This document shows positions 43,246 through 51,016 of a DNA stretch of 64,000 nucleotides, one piece after another. This stretch comes from AWTP1-13 sp033764875 (GTDB lineage Bacteria; Pseudomonadota; Alphaproteobacteria; Rhizobiales; Hyphomicrobiaceae): the NCBI GenBank assembly GCA_033764875.1, contig JANRIO010000004.1, positions 99,793 to 163,792 on the forward strand, written 5' to 3'. The position numbers were made by a program, and so were the translations under genes. The notes beneath the pieces are model-generated. The model saw only the letters and a program-made list of their open reading frames with translations, had not been told where the DNA came from and did not search any database. Position 1 is the stretch's first letter; each line of letters begins with the position of its first letter.

Positions 43246-44888
43246 CGGCCGAGGCCACCCCGCTGCTCGCCGTGGAGGACCTGCACGTCACGTTCGCGAC
43301 GCGCCGGGGTCTCGTGGAGGCGGTGCGCGGCATCGACCTGACGGTGGCGCCGGGCCGCACGCTCGGCATCGTCGGCGAATCCGGGTCCGGCAAGACGGTG
43401 ACGGCCTACGCCATCACCCGGCTGCTCGATGCCTCGGGGCGCATCACGCAGGGCCGCATCCTGTTCCGCGGCGAGGACGTGGTGCGGGCACCCGCGCGCA
43501 ACATGCGGGCCCTGCACGGGGCGGCGATCTCGATGATCTTCCAGAACCCGCGCGCGGCCCTCAATCCGGTCCGCACCGTCGGCCTGCAGATCGCCGACGC
43601 GCTGCGGGCGCATCGCACGATGAGCGCGGCCGAGGCCCGGGCGCGGGCCTGCGCGCTGCTTGCGGAGGTGCGCATCCGCGAGCCCGAGCAGCGGCTCGAC
43701 GCCTATCCACACGAGCTCTCCGGCGGCATGTGCCAGCGCGTGCTGATCGCCATGGCGATCGCCTGCGAGCCGGCGCTGCTCATCGCCGACGAGCCGACCA
43801 CGGGCCTCGACGTGACGACGCAGAAGACGGTGATGGACCTCGTCGCCCGCATCACGGCCGAGCGCGGGATGGCCGTGCTCCTGATCACCCACGACCTCGG
43901 GCTCGCGGCGAAATACTGCCAGGACATCGTGGTGATGGAGCAAGGCCGCGTCGTGGAGCGCGCCCCGCCGGGGACGCTGTTCACGGCGCCGCGGCACCCC
44001 TATACGCGCCGGCTGGTCGCGGCCTCGCCCACGGCCACCTCGCGCGTGGAGGATCTCGTCACGGACGGCGCCGCCGTCGCCCTGCCGCCGCTGCGGCCGG
44101 CGCCCAAGCCTGCGCCCGGCACGCCGCCGCTGCTGGAGGTGCAAGGCCTCGTCAAGCGCTACGGTGCGTCGACGGCCGTCGACGGGGTGTCGCTCACCGT
44201 CGCGGCGGGCGAGAGCGTCGGGCTCGTGGGCGAATCCGGCTCGGGCAAGAGCACGATCTCGCGCCTGATCTGCCGCCTGATCGACCCGACCGACGGCAGC
44301 ATCCTGTTCGACGGGGAGCCCATCGGCAGCATCGCGGCGCGCGCGTTCCACCGCTCTCCCCTGCGCCGGCAGATCCAGATCGTGTTCCAGGACCCGCACG
44401 AGAGCCTCAATCCGCGCTTCACAGCGTTCGACAGCATCGCGCATCCCCTGCGGCGGCTCGGCGGCCTTGAGGGCGCGGCCTTGAAGGCGCGGGTTCTCGA
44501 CTGTGCGCAAAAGGTCGGGCTGCCGGCCGATCTCCTGGAGCGCTTCCCGCACCAGCTCTCGGGCGGGCAGAAGGCGCGGGTCGGCATCGCGCGCGCCGTC
44601 TCGGTGGGGCCGCGCCTGCTCGTCCTCGACGAGCCGACGGCGGCGCTCGACGTCTCCATCCAGGCCGTGACGCTGCAGCTCCTGGAGCGCCTGCGGCGCG
44701 AGGAGGGCCTCGCGTTCCTGTTCGTGAGTCACGACCTCAACGTGGTGCGGATGATGTGCGAGCGCACCATCGTGCTGCAGAACGGGCGCATCGTGGAGGA
44801 GGGGTTGAGCCGCGCCCTGTTCGATGCGCCGGCGACGGACTACACGCGCGAGCTCGTCGCCGCGATCCCCATGCGCGAGGTCGCCTGA
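43242..44888 (+). CDS. Fused DppD-DppF dual ABC ATPase
   Basis: 548-residue protein with two complete ATPase domains joined by a Pro/Ala linker near residue 285. Each half has Walker A (GESGSGKTV and GESGSGKST), a signature (LSGGMCQR and LSGGQKAR), Walker B (LLIADEPTTGLD and LLVLDEPTAALD) and the C-terminal oligopeptide-importer region (HPYTRRLVAASP, DYTRELVAAIP). DppD and DppF are usually separate; fusion is common in some proteobacterial importers. The GTG start overlaps the dppC stop. It ends the 36481-44888 operon. Confidence 0.93.
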   Translation: MTAEATPLLAVEDLHVTFATRRGLVEAVRGIDLTVAPGRTLGIVGESGSGKTVTAYAITRLLDASGRITQGRILFRGEDVVRAPARNMRALHGAAISMIFQNPRAALNPVRTVGLQIADALRAHRTMSAAEARARACALLAEVRIREPEQRLDAYPHELSGGMCQRVLIAMAIACEPALLIADEPTTGLDVTTQKTVMDLVARITAERGMAVLLITHDLGLAAKYCQDIVVMEQGRVVERAPPGTLFTAPRHPYTRRLVAASPTATSRVEDLVTDGAAVALPPLRPAPKPAPGTPPLLEVQGLVKRYGASTAVDGVSLTVAAGESVGLVGESGSGKSTISRLICRLIDPTDGSILFDGEPIGSIAARAFHRSPLRRQIQIVFQDPHESLNPRFTAFDSIAHPLRRLGGLEGAALKARVLDCAQKVGLPADLLERFPHQLSGGQKARVGIARAVSVGPRLLVLDEPTAALDVSIQAVTLQLLERLRREEGLAFLFVSHDLNVVRMMCERTIVLQNGRIVEEGLSRALFDAPATDYTRELVAAIPMREVA

Positions 44889-44910
44889 GGCGGCCCTTCC
44901 CCTGAAGCCT

Positions 44911-45552
44911 CTAGCGCCCGGTCTCCCGGCGCCACTGCTCGTAGGTGAGGCGGCGCAGCTCGAACACCTCGCCCTGGCGGCAGTAGGCGTTGCCGGCGAG
45001 GCGGCCGATGGGCCGGTAGCGGCTGGCATCCGTGTAGAGGGTCTCGCGATCCGTCAGGTCGGCGCGCGCATGGATCGCCAGCACCTCGCCGATCAGCAGC
45101 TCGCGCGTCTCGTGGAAGACGAGCGACATGGTCTTGCGGCACTCGAGCGCGAAGGGGGCGGCGGCGATGCGCGGCGGCTCGACCAGCGTCGACCGCGCGG
45201 TCTCGATGCCGAGCGCCTCGGTCTCGCTGATCTCGGCGGGGAAATCGGTGGCGCACAGGCTCATGGTCTCGGCCATCGCCTCGTCCACCATGTTGACGAC
45301 GAAGCTCCGGGCACGCGCCAGGTTGCGCGTCGTGTCCTTGGGCGCGGACGGCGCCTTGTGCTGGAGACCAAGCACGATCTGCGCCGGCTCCTCCGAGAAG
45401 ACGTTGAAGAACGAGAACGGCGCGGCGTTGACGCGGCCGGCCTCGTCGAGCGACGTGACGAGCGCGATGGGGCGGGGCACGACGATGCCGCACAGCAGCT
45501 TGTAGCGCTCGATCGGCTTCAATTCGGAGAAGTTGTAGAAGTCGCTGGTCAT
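44911..45552 (-). CDS. Flavin reductase-family protein (DIM6/NTAB type)
   Basis: 213-residue FMN-binding split-barrel protein: PRPIALVTSLDEAGRVNAAP followed by FSFFNVFSEEPAQIVLGL and RSFVVNMV, typical of flavin reductases that supply reduced FMN to monooxygenases, although many members have unassigned roles. It lies 10 bases downstream of the carbamoylase gene and so belongs to the hydantoin operon. A partner oxygenase is not obvious beside it; the LLM-family protein at 62330-63418 is one candidate. Confidence 0.85.
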   Translation of the reverse strand: MTSDFYNFSELKPIERYKLLCGIVVPRPIALVTSLDEAGRVNAAPFSFFNVFSEEPAQIVLGLQHKAPSAPKDTTRNLARARSFVVNMVDEAMAETMSLCATDFPAEISETEALGIETARSTLVEPPRIAAAPFALECRKTMSLVFHETRELLIGEVLAIHARADLTDRETLYTDASRYRPIGRLAGNAYCRQGEVFELRRLTYEQWRRETGR

Positions 45553-45562
45553 GGCTTGGCGC

Positions 45563-46489
45563 TCAATCGCCCGGCAGCACGACGCCGGTCTGCGCCGTGA
45601 TCGGCCCGTAGTGCTCGATGCGGCGATGGCGCTTGAAGTCGAACACGGTCTCCTTGCCGAAGATCGTGGCGTCGAGGTCGCAGGCGTGCATGATGAGCTC
45701 GTCCTCCTCGGTCGTGCTCTCGGCGACGATGCGGCCGTCCGGATCGACGATCAGGCTGCAGCCGAACATGGGAAAGCCGTCCTCGACGCCAGCCTTGGCG
45801 ACGGCCACCACCCACGTCGAGTTCTGGTAGGCGCCGGACTGCACCGACAGCTTGTGATGGAAGGCGCGCGCCTCGGGGCCCTCGCCGGGCTTTTGCGAGT
45901 TGGTGGAGGGCGTGTTGAAGCCCAGAGTGATCATCTCCACGCCCTGCAAGCCCATGACGCGGTAGGACTCGGGCCAGCGCCGGTCGTTGCAGATCATCAT
46001 GCCGAAGAGGCCGCCCATGGTGCGCCACACGGGAAAGCCCAGGTCGCCCGGCTCGAAATAGCGCTTCTCGAGGTGCTGATGGGTGCGGTCAGGATCGTAG
46101 TCGACATGGCCCGGCAGGTGCACCTTGCGGTACTTGCCGACGATCCTGCCGGCCTTGTCGACGATGATCGACGTATTGAAGTGATGCCCATCGGGCGTCA
46201 GCTCGGCGTAGCCGAAGGTGAACCCCAGCCCGAGCTGCCTTGCCCGGTCGAACAGCGGCTGCGTGGCCGCGCTCGGCATGCTGCTTTCGAACCAGTGATC
46301 GGCCTCGGCGCGGTCCTCGTGGTACCAGCGCGGGAAGAAGGTGGTGAGCGCAAGCTCGGGGTAGACGATGAAATCCGCCCCCTTGGCCTTGTCCATCAGC
46401 GCGATCATGCGCGCGACGACGGCCTCGCGCGTGTCAGCCTTGTGGATGGGACCGAGCTGGGCGCCGGCGACGTTGACGATACGGGGCAT
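45563..46489 (-). CDS. N-carbamoyl-D-amino acid hydrolase (nitrilase superfamily)
   Basis: 308-residue C-N hydrolase. The Glu-Lys-Cys triad is visible: Glu in VYPELALTTFFP, Lys in GKYRKVHLPGH and Cys in GMMICNDRRWPESYR. HVDYDPDRTHQHLEKRYFEP and the NDRRWPE context are typical of D-carbamoylases. It hydrolyses N-carbamoyl-D-amino acids to D-amino acids, CO2 and ammonia, the step after D-hydantoinase. It lies between the racemase and the flavin reductase on the minus strand. Confidence 0.92.
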   Translation of the reverse strand: MPRIVNVAGAQLGPIHKADTREAVVARMIALMDKAKGADFIVYPELALTTFFPRWYHEDRAEADHWFESSMPSAATQPLFDRARQLGLGFTFGYAELTPDGHHFNTSIIVDKAGRIVGKYRKVHLPGHVDYDPDRTHQHLEKRYFEPGDLGFPVWRTMGGLFGMMICNDRRWPESYRVMGLQGVEMITLGFNTPSTNSQKPGEGPEARAFHHKLSVQSGAYQNSTWVVAVAKAGVEDGFPMFGCSLIVDPDGRIVAESTTEEDELIMHACDLDATIFGKETVFDFKRHRRIEHYGPITAQTGVVLPGD

Positions 46490-46571
46490 GGACGGGGACC
46501 TCGGATGGAAGGCAGGATGGATTCGGCGGCACGTCGCAGGGACCACGCGGCCGCGGGGACCGCGCGCGCCG

Positions 46572-47279
46572 TCATCCGCCGCACAGGACCGCGGACAGGC
46601 TCATGGCCACGGCCGCCTGGGTGGGGTCGATGACGGGAATGCCGAGCTCGGCCTCGAGATGGCCGCGGTGGCGCGCCATGCCGGCGCAGCCCATGACGAT
46701 GACATCGGCGCCGTCGGTGTCGCGCAGGGCGCGGCCCACCTCGATCATGCGGCCGAGCGTGCCCTCGCCGCTCGCCGTCTCGGCGACGCTCATGTCGAGC
46801 GGGCGCTCGCCGGCGAGCCGCGCCTCGAGCCGCATCTGGCGCAGGTAGCGCAGATGCCGGCGCACGGACGCCTGGCGGATGGCGATGACGCCGAAGCGGT
46901 CGCCACGGGACAGCGCCGTCAGCACCCCGCACTCGTTGATGCCGAGCACGGGCCGGGGGGTCGCCTCCCGGCAGACGGCGAGGCCGGGATCGGAATAGCA
47001 GGCGATGACGAAGGCGTCGACGTCCCGGCTCTCGGCGACAAGCGCCCGCAGCGGCATGGCGACGCTCTCGACGTGGGCCTGGGTCTCGATGCCGACGGGC
47101 CCCTCGGCCAGTGTGACGCACGCGATCTGCGGGCCGGCCGCGAAACGGAAGGGCTCGAGCGCCTCGTCGATGCCGCGCGTGACCTCCGTGTTGGAATTCG
47201 GATTGATGACGAGGATGCGTCGGCGGTGGGCGGTCAAAGGCTGCTCCAGCTTCCCGTTGCCAGGGACGTCAACTATCAT
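46572..47279 (-). CDS. Asp/Glu/hydantoin racemase-family protein
   Basis: 235 residues from the ATG at 47279. Core features match hydantoin racemases: RILVINPNSNTEVT at the true family N-terminus, FVIACYSDPGL with the first catalytic Cys, and VIVMGCAGMARH with the second. A TTG at 47237, with GGAG six bases upstream, opens much closer to the family start and may be the real one (221 residues). It racemises 5-substituted hydantoins so that both enantiomers feed the D-hydantoinase. The divergent hydantoinase starts only 38-80 bases away. Confidence 0.88.
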   Translation of the reverse strand: MIVDVPGNGKLEQPLTAHRRRILVINPNSNTEVTRGIDEALEPFRFAAGPQIACVTLAEGPVGIETQAHVESVAMPLRALVAESRDVDAFVIACYSDPGLAVCREATPRPVLGINECGVLTALSRGDRFGVIAIRQASVRRHLRYLRQMRLEARLAGERPLDMSVAETASGEGTLGRMIEVGRALRDTDGADVIVMGCAGMARHRGHLEAELGIPVIDPTQAAVAMSLSAVLCGG

Positions 47280-47317
47280 TGCGATGCACAGATAGCGTTG
47301 GCAAGAGGACAGATGCG

Positions 47318-48793
47318 ATGGCACGTGCCTACGATTGCGTGATCCGCGGGGGGCGCGTGGCCACGGCGAGCGATGACTTTTCGGCCGACGTTGCCATAAA
47401 AGACGGCAGAATCGCTGCCATCGGCCACGGCCTCGCGCAGGGCGACGTCCAGATCGATGCGCGCGACAGGCTGGTGCTGCCGGGCGGCATCGACGCCCAC
47501 TGCCATATCGAGCAGCTCTCGGCCGCCGGCATCATGAATGCCGACACCTTCGAGAGTGCGACCGCCTCTGCCGCATTCGGCGGCACGACCACGGTCATTT
47601 CGTTTGCGGCCCAGCACGTGGGCCTCGATCTCAAGGCCGTCGTCGCCGACTACATGGCGCTGGCGCGGAAGGGGGCGATCGTCGACTACACCTTCCACAT
47701 GATCGTGGCCGATCCGACACCGACGACGCTGTCGCAGGACATCCCCGCGCTGGTGCGCGAGGGACACGGCTCGATCAAGGTGTTCATGACCTACGACCGG
47801 CTCAAGGTGGACGACGAGCAGCTGCTCGACATCCTGCTTGCGGCCCGCCGCGCCGGCGCGCTCGTGTGCGTGCACGCGGAGAACCACGGCATGATCGCGT
47901 GGATGTCCAAGCGGCTCATCGAGGCCGGCCACACCGCGCCCAAGTTCCACGCGCTGAGCCACCCGCGCGGCTCGGAAGCCGAGGCGATCCACCGGCTGAT
48001 CGCCTGCGCGGAGCTCGTCGACCAGCCGATCATGATCTTCCACGTCTCCACCGCCGAGGGTGCGGCGCTGATCCGAGACGCGCGCGCCCGCGGCGTCAAG
48101 GTGTTCGCCGAGACCTGCCCGCAATACCTGACGCTGGCTGCCCGCGATCTCGACAAGCCCGGCAGCGAGGGCGCGAAGTGGATGTGCTCGCCGCCGCCGC
48201 GCGAGACCTCGGACCAGGAGGCCTTGTGGCGCGCGCTTTCGCTCGGGGACCTGCAGGTGATCTCGTCGGACCACGCGCCCTATGCCTACGACGTGACGGG
48301 CAAGCTGATGGCGGGGCCGTCTCCCACGTTCAAGCAGATCGCCAACGGGCTGCCGGGGCTGGAGGTGCGGCTGCCGCTGCTGTTCGACATGATGGTGTCG
48401 CGGGGCCGCCTCGGTCTCTGCAAGTTCGTGGAGCTGACGGCCGCGGCGCCCGCCAAGATCTACAACCTGCACCCGCGCAAGGGCTCCATCGCCATCGGCA
48501 CGGATGCGGACCTGGCGCTGTGGAACCCGGACGCGGAGGTCACGCTCTCGGACGCCATGATGCACGACAAGGCGGGGTACACGCCGTTTCCAGGCCGCAG
48601 GCTGAAAGGATGGCCGCAGACGGTCCTGCGCCGCGGCGAGGTCATCGTCCGCGACGGCCGGCTCGAGGCCAAGCCCGGCTCCGGACAGTTCCTGCCGCGC
48701 GGCGGCGGCCCGGCAGCCGAGCCCTCCAATGCGACAACGCCCGACGGCGCGCTGGCGGCGCGGCTCGGCGCATCGCTGCCGTGGCGAACGTGA
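47318..48793 (+). CDS. D-hydantoinase/dihydropyrimidinase
   Basis: 491-residue cyclic amidohydrolase. Binuclear zinc ligands are visible: GGIDAHCHIE (first His pair), the carboxylated Lys in GSIKVFMTYD, HAENH, MIFHVST and ISSDHAPY. It opens hydantoin or dihydropyrimidine rings to N-carbamoyl amino acids. GAGG lies about 10 bases before the ATG. With the divergent racemase and carbamoylase it forms the classical three-enzyme hydantoin-to-D-amino-acid set. The C-terminal tail is longer and less conserved than the core. Confidence 0.93.
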   Translation: MARAYDCVIRGGRVATASDDFSADVAIKDGRIAAIGHGLAQGDVQIDARDRLVLPGGIDAHCHIEQLSAAGIMNADTFESATASAAFGGTTTVISFAAQHVGLDLKAVVADYMALARKGAIVDYTFHMIVADPTPTTLSQDIPALVREGHGSIKVFMTYDRLKVDDEQLLDILLAARRAGALVCVHAENHGMIAWMSKRLIEAGHTAPKFHALSHPRGSEAEAIHRLIACAELVDQPIMIFHVSTAEGAALIRDARARGVKVFAETCPQYLTLAARDLDKPGSEGAKWMCSPPPRETSDQEALWRALSLGDLQVISSDHAPYAYDVTGKLMAGPSPTFKQIANGLPGLEVRLPLLFDMMVSRGRLGLCKFVELTAAAPAKIYNLHPRKGSIAIGTDADLALWNPDAEVTLSDAMMHDKAGYTPFPGRRLKGWPQTVLRRGEVIVRDGRLEAKPGSGQFLPRGGGPAAEPSNATTPDGALAARLGASLPWRT

Positions 48794-48933
48794 CCCCGAG
48801 GCGGAGGCAGGCACGGGGCGCGGCGCGATGAGGGCGGGCGCGCGACCGTGACGTTGCGCGCCCGGAGGTGCGGCCGCACAATCGGCACCGAGTTCGATTC
48901 GCGATCGGCCGTGTCACCCCTGGGATCCCGCTC

Positions 48934-49461
48934 ATGCTCTCCGACAAGCAAAGAGGCGTGCTGAAGGGTATGCTCGCGGGCCTCGCCACGACCGTTGCGG
49001 CGCTCTCGATGGCCGTTCTCGCCTCTCCCGGCCCGCTGCTGCCGGTGTCCGCGGCGGCGGCCGTGGCGCACGCGCTGCGCTGGGACCTGCTCATCATCGT
49101 GTGCCTGGCCGCCAGCATCGGCGCGCTGGCGCGGCACCGCTTCTTCAGCCCGGACGACATCGACGGCGGCGGCCTCGCGAAGGGAACGCAGGGCGCGCAG
49201 ATCCTGCAATCGATGCTGCAGAACACGCTCGAGCAGGCCCTGCTCGCGATCGCCACCCACCTCGTGTGGGCGGCCATGATGCCCTGGCGCTGGCAGGCCG
49301 CGATCCCGATCGCGGCATCCCTGTTCCTCCTGGGACGGATCCTGTTCGCACTCGGCTACGGCAAGGGGGCGCCGGCCCGCGCGCTCGGGTTCAGCCTGAC
49401 CTTCTATCCCTCGGTGGTGATGCTCGCGGCCCTGCTCGTCGCCGCGCTGATCGGCGTATGA
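48934..49461 (+). CDS. MAPEG-family membrane protein
   Basis: 175-residue protein with four hydrophobic segments and the MAPEG-like QSMLQNTLEQALLAIATH block after the first loop. The family covers glutathione-linked membrane enzymes in eukaryotes and uncharacterised bacterial relatives; no function can be assigned here. Its stop overlaps the start of the VAO-family oxidase by 4 bases. Confidence 0.78.
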   Translation: MLSDKQRGVLKGMLAGLATTVAALSMAVLASPGPLLPVSAAAAVAHALRWDLLIIVCLAASIGALARHRFFSPDDIDGGGLAKGTQGAQILQSMLQNTLEQALLAIATHLVWAAMMPWRWQAAIPIAASLFLLGRILFALGYGKGAPARALGFSLTFYPSVVMLAALLVAALIGV

Positions 49462-51005
49462 CGGGCCAACAACAGGTGCAAGGACGCGTGGACCACTGGC
49501 CGGAGGCACGGGGCATGAGCGCTGCAGCACAAGTGGGGCCGGGGCTCGAGGGATTTCTTGCCGAGCTTGCGCGGGCGGGCATCGAACGGGGAAGCGATGC
49601 CGCGCGGCGGGCGACGCATGCCTGGCCCGCGCGCGTGCTGGCGCACGTGCGCCCGGCGTCGCGGGAGGAGGCCGCGCTGGTGGCAAGGATCGCGGGCGCG
49701 CACGGCTGCCCCATCTTCCCCATCTCGCGCGGCAGGAACTGGGGACTCGGCTCGGCGCTGCCGGTGCGCGATGCCGTGCTGGTCGACCTCTCCCGTCTCG
49801 ACCGCATTCTCGACATCGACATGGTCTCCGGCACGGCGCGCATCGAGCCAGGAGTCACCTTCGCCCAGCTGCAGCAGGCGCTGGCCCGGGAAGGCCTCGC
49901 CCATCACCTGCCGAGCTTCGGCGGCCCGGTGGACGCGAGCGTGCTCGCCAATGCGCTCGAGCGCGGCGAAGGCGCAGGGATCGCCGGCGACCGCTACGGC
50001 GGGCTGTTCGACCTCGAGGTGGCGCTGTCGACAGGCGAGCGACTCCGCACCGGCTTCGGACGCTACGGCGAGCCCGCCATCGCGGCCCTGCACGGGCGGC
50101 CGGCTGGCCCATTGCTCGAGGGGCTGTTCAGCCAGTCCTCGCTCGGGCTGGTTCTCTCCGGGCGCGTCACGCTCGCGCCCACCCTGCAGTGGAGCCGGGC
50201 GCTGATGTTCGAGTTCGACGGCGAGGGGCCGTTCGCGGCGGCCGTCCCGGCCTTGCGCGAGCTGGTGCGAACCGGCGTCAGCAGCCCGCACGACGTCGCA
50301 CTCTGGAACAAGGCCAAGCGCGTCTCCTCGATGGAGCGCGGGGCGGCCGCCGTGGCGCAGGCCATGCAGGCCCCCGGGATGGCTTGGGGCATGTCGATCA
50401 TCGTCGCGGCCGAGCAGCGCGAGCTGCTCGACGTGCGCCTCGCCATCATCGAGCGGGCGCTCGGACCGCTGGCGGCGCGCGCCTTGTCGGCGGGCGACCG
50501 GGACGAGGGCGGGGCGCGGGCCGAGACGCATCTCACGGGCTTCAGCCACGGCGGCAACATCGTCAGCGCCTACGCGGCGAAGACGCTCGTCGGGGCCGAG
50601 CCGCTCGACCCCGATCGCGACCGGTGCGGCCTGTTCTGGCTGTGCCCCGCCGTGCCCTTCGACGCCGGCGCCGTGCTTGCGGTGGAGGCCATGATCACGG
50701 CGGCGACGCAGGGCCCGGCGATGTTCGGTGCGCTCGGCCTGCAGGCGGTCTCGGCGCGGGCGCTGCATGGATACGTGTCGGTCGCCTGGGACCGCGACGA
50801 CGAGACCACGGACGGCGTGGCGCTCGACGTCCACGACGGGCTCGCCGCGCGCCTGCGACAGGCCGGATTCCTGCCCTTCCGGCTCGGCCACGCGACGATT
50901 GCGTCGGCAGCGCCCCCGGATGGCCATGCGGCGGTGGTCGAGCGCATCGCCGATGCGCTCGATCCGCGTGGCGTCATGGCCCCCGGCAAGCTGGCCTGCC
51001 GCTGA
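49458..51005 (+). CDS. VAO/PCMH-family FAD oxidoreductase (4-cresol dehydrogenase-like)
   Basis: 515-residue flavoprotein with the p-cresol methylhydroxylase/vanillyl-alcohol oxidase layout: an N-terminal FAD-binding domain (PISRGRNWGLGSALPV, ARIEPGVTFAQLQQAL, ANALERGEGAGIAGDRYG) and a C-terminal substrate domain (GLFWLCPAVPF). Typical members oxidise 4-alkylphenols, but the ALxRGxGxTPxGDH element is altered here (ERGEGAGIAGDRYG), so another substrate is likely. It starts in the MAPEG stop (ATGA); a second ATG at 49515 with a GGAGG is an alternative. Confidence 0.8.
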   Translation: MTGQQQVQGRVDHWPEARGMSAAAQVGPGLEGFLAELARAGIERGSDAARRATHAWPARVLAHVRPASREEAALVARIAGAHGCPIFPISRGRNWGLGSALPVRDAVLVDLSRLDRILDIDMVSGTARIEPGVTFAQLQQALAREGLAHHLPSFGGPVDASVLANALERGEGAGIAGDRYGGLFDLEVALSTGERLRTGFGRYGEPAIAALHGRPAGPLLEGLFSQSSLGLVLSGRVTLAPTLQWSRALMFEFDGEGPFAAAVPALRELVRTGVSSPHDVALWNKAKRVSSMERGAAAVAQAMQAPGMAWGMSIIVAAEQRELLDVRLAIIERALGPLAARALSAGDRDEGGARAETHLTGFSHGGNIVSAYAAKTLVGAEPLDPDRDRCGLFWLCPAVPFDAGAVLAVEAMITAATQGPAMFGALGLQAVSARALHGYVSVAWDRDDETTDGVALDVHDGLAARLRQAGFLPFRLGHATIASAAPPDGHAAVVERIADALDPRGVMAPGKLACR

Positions 51006-51016
51006 GCCTTGCACTC

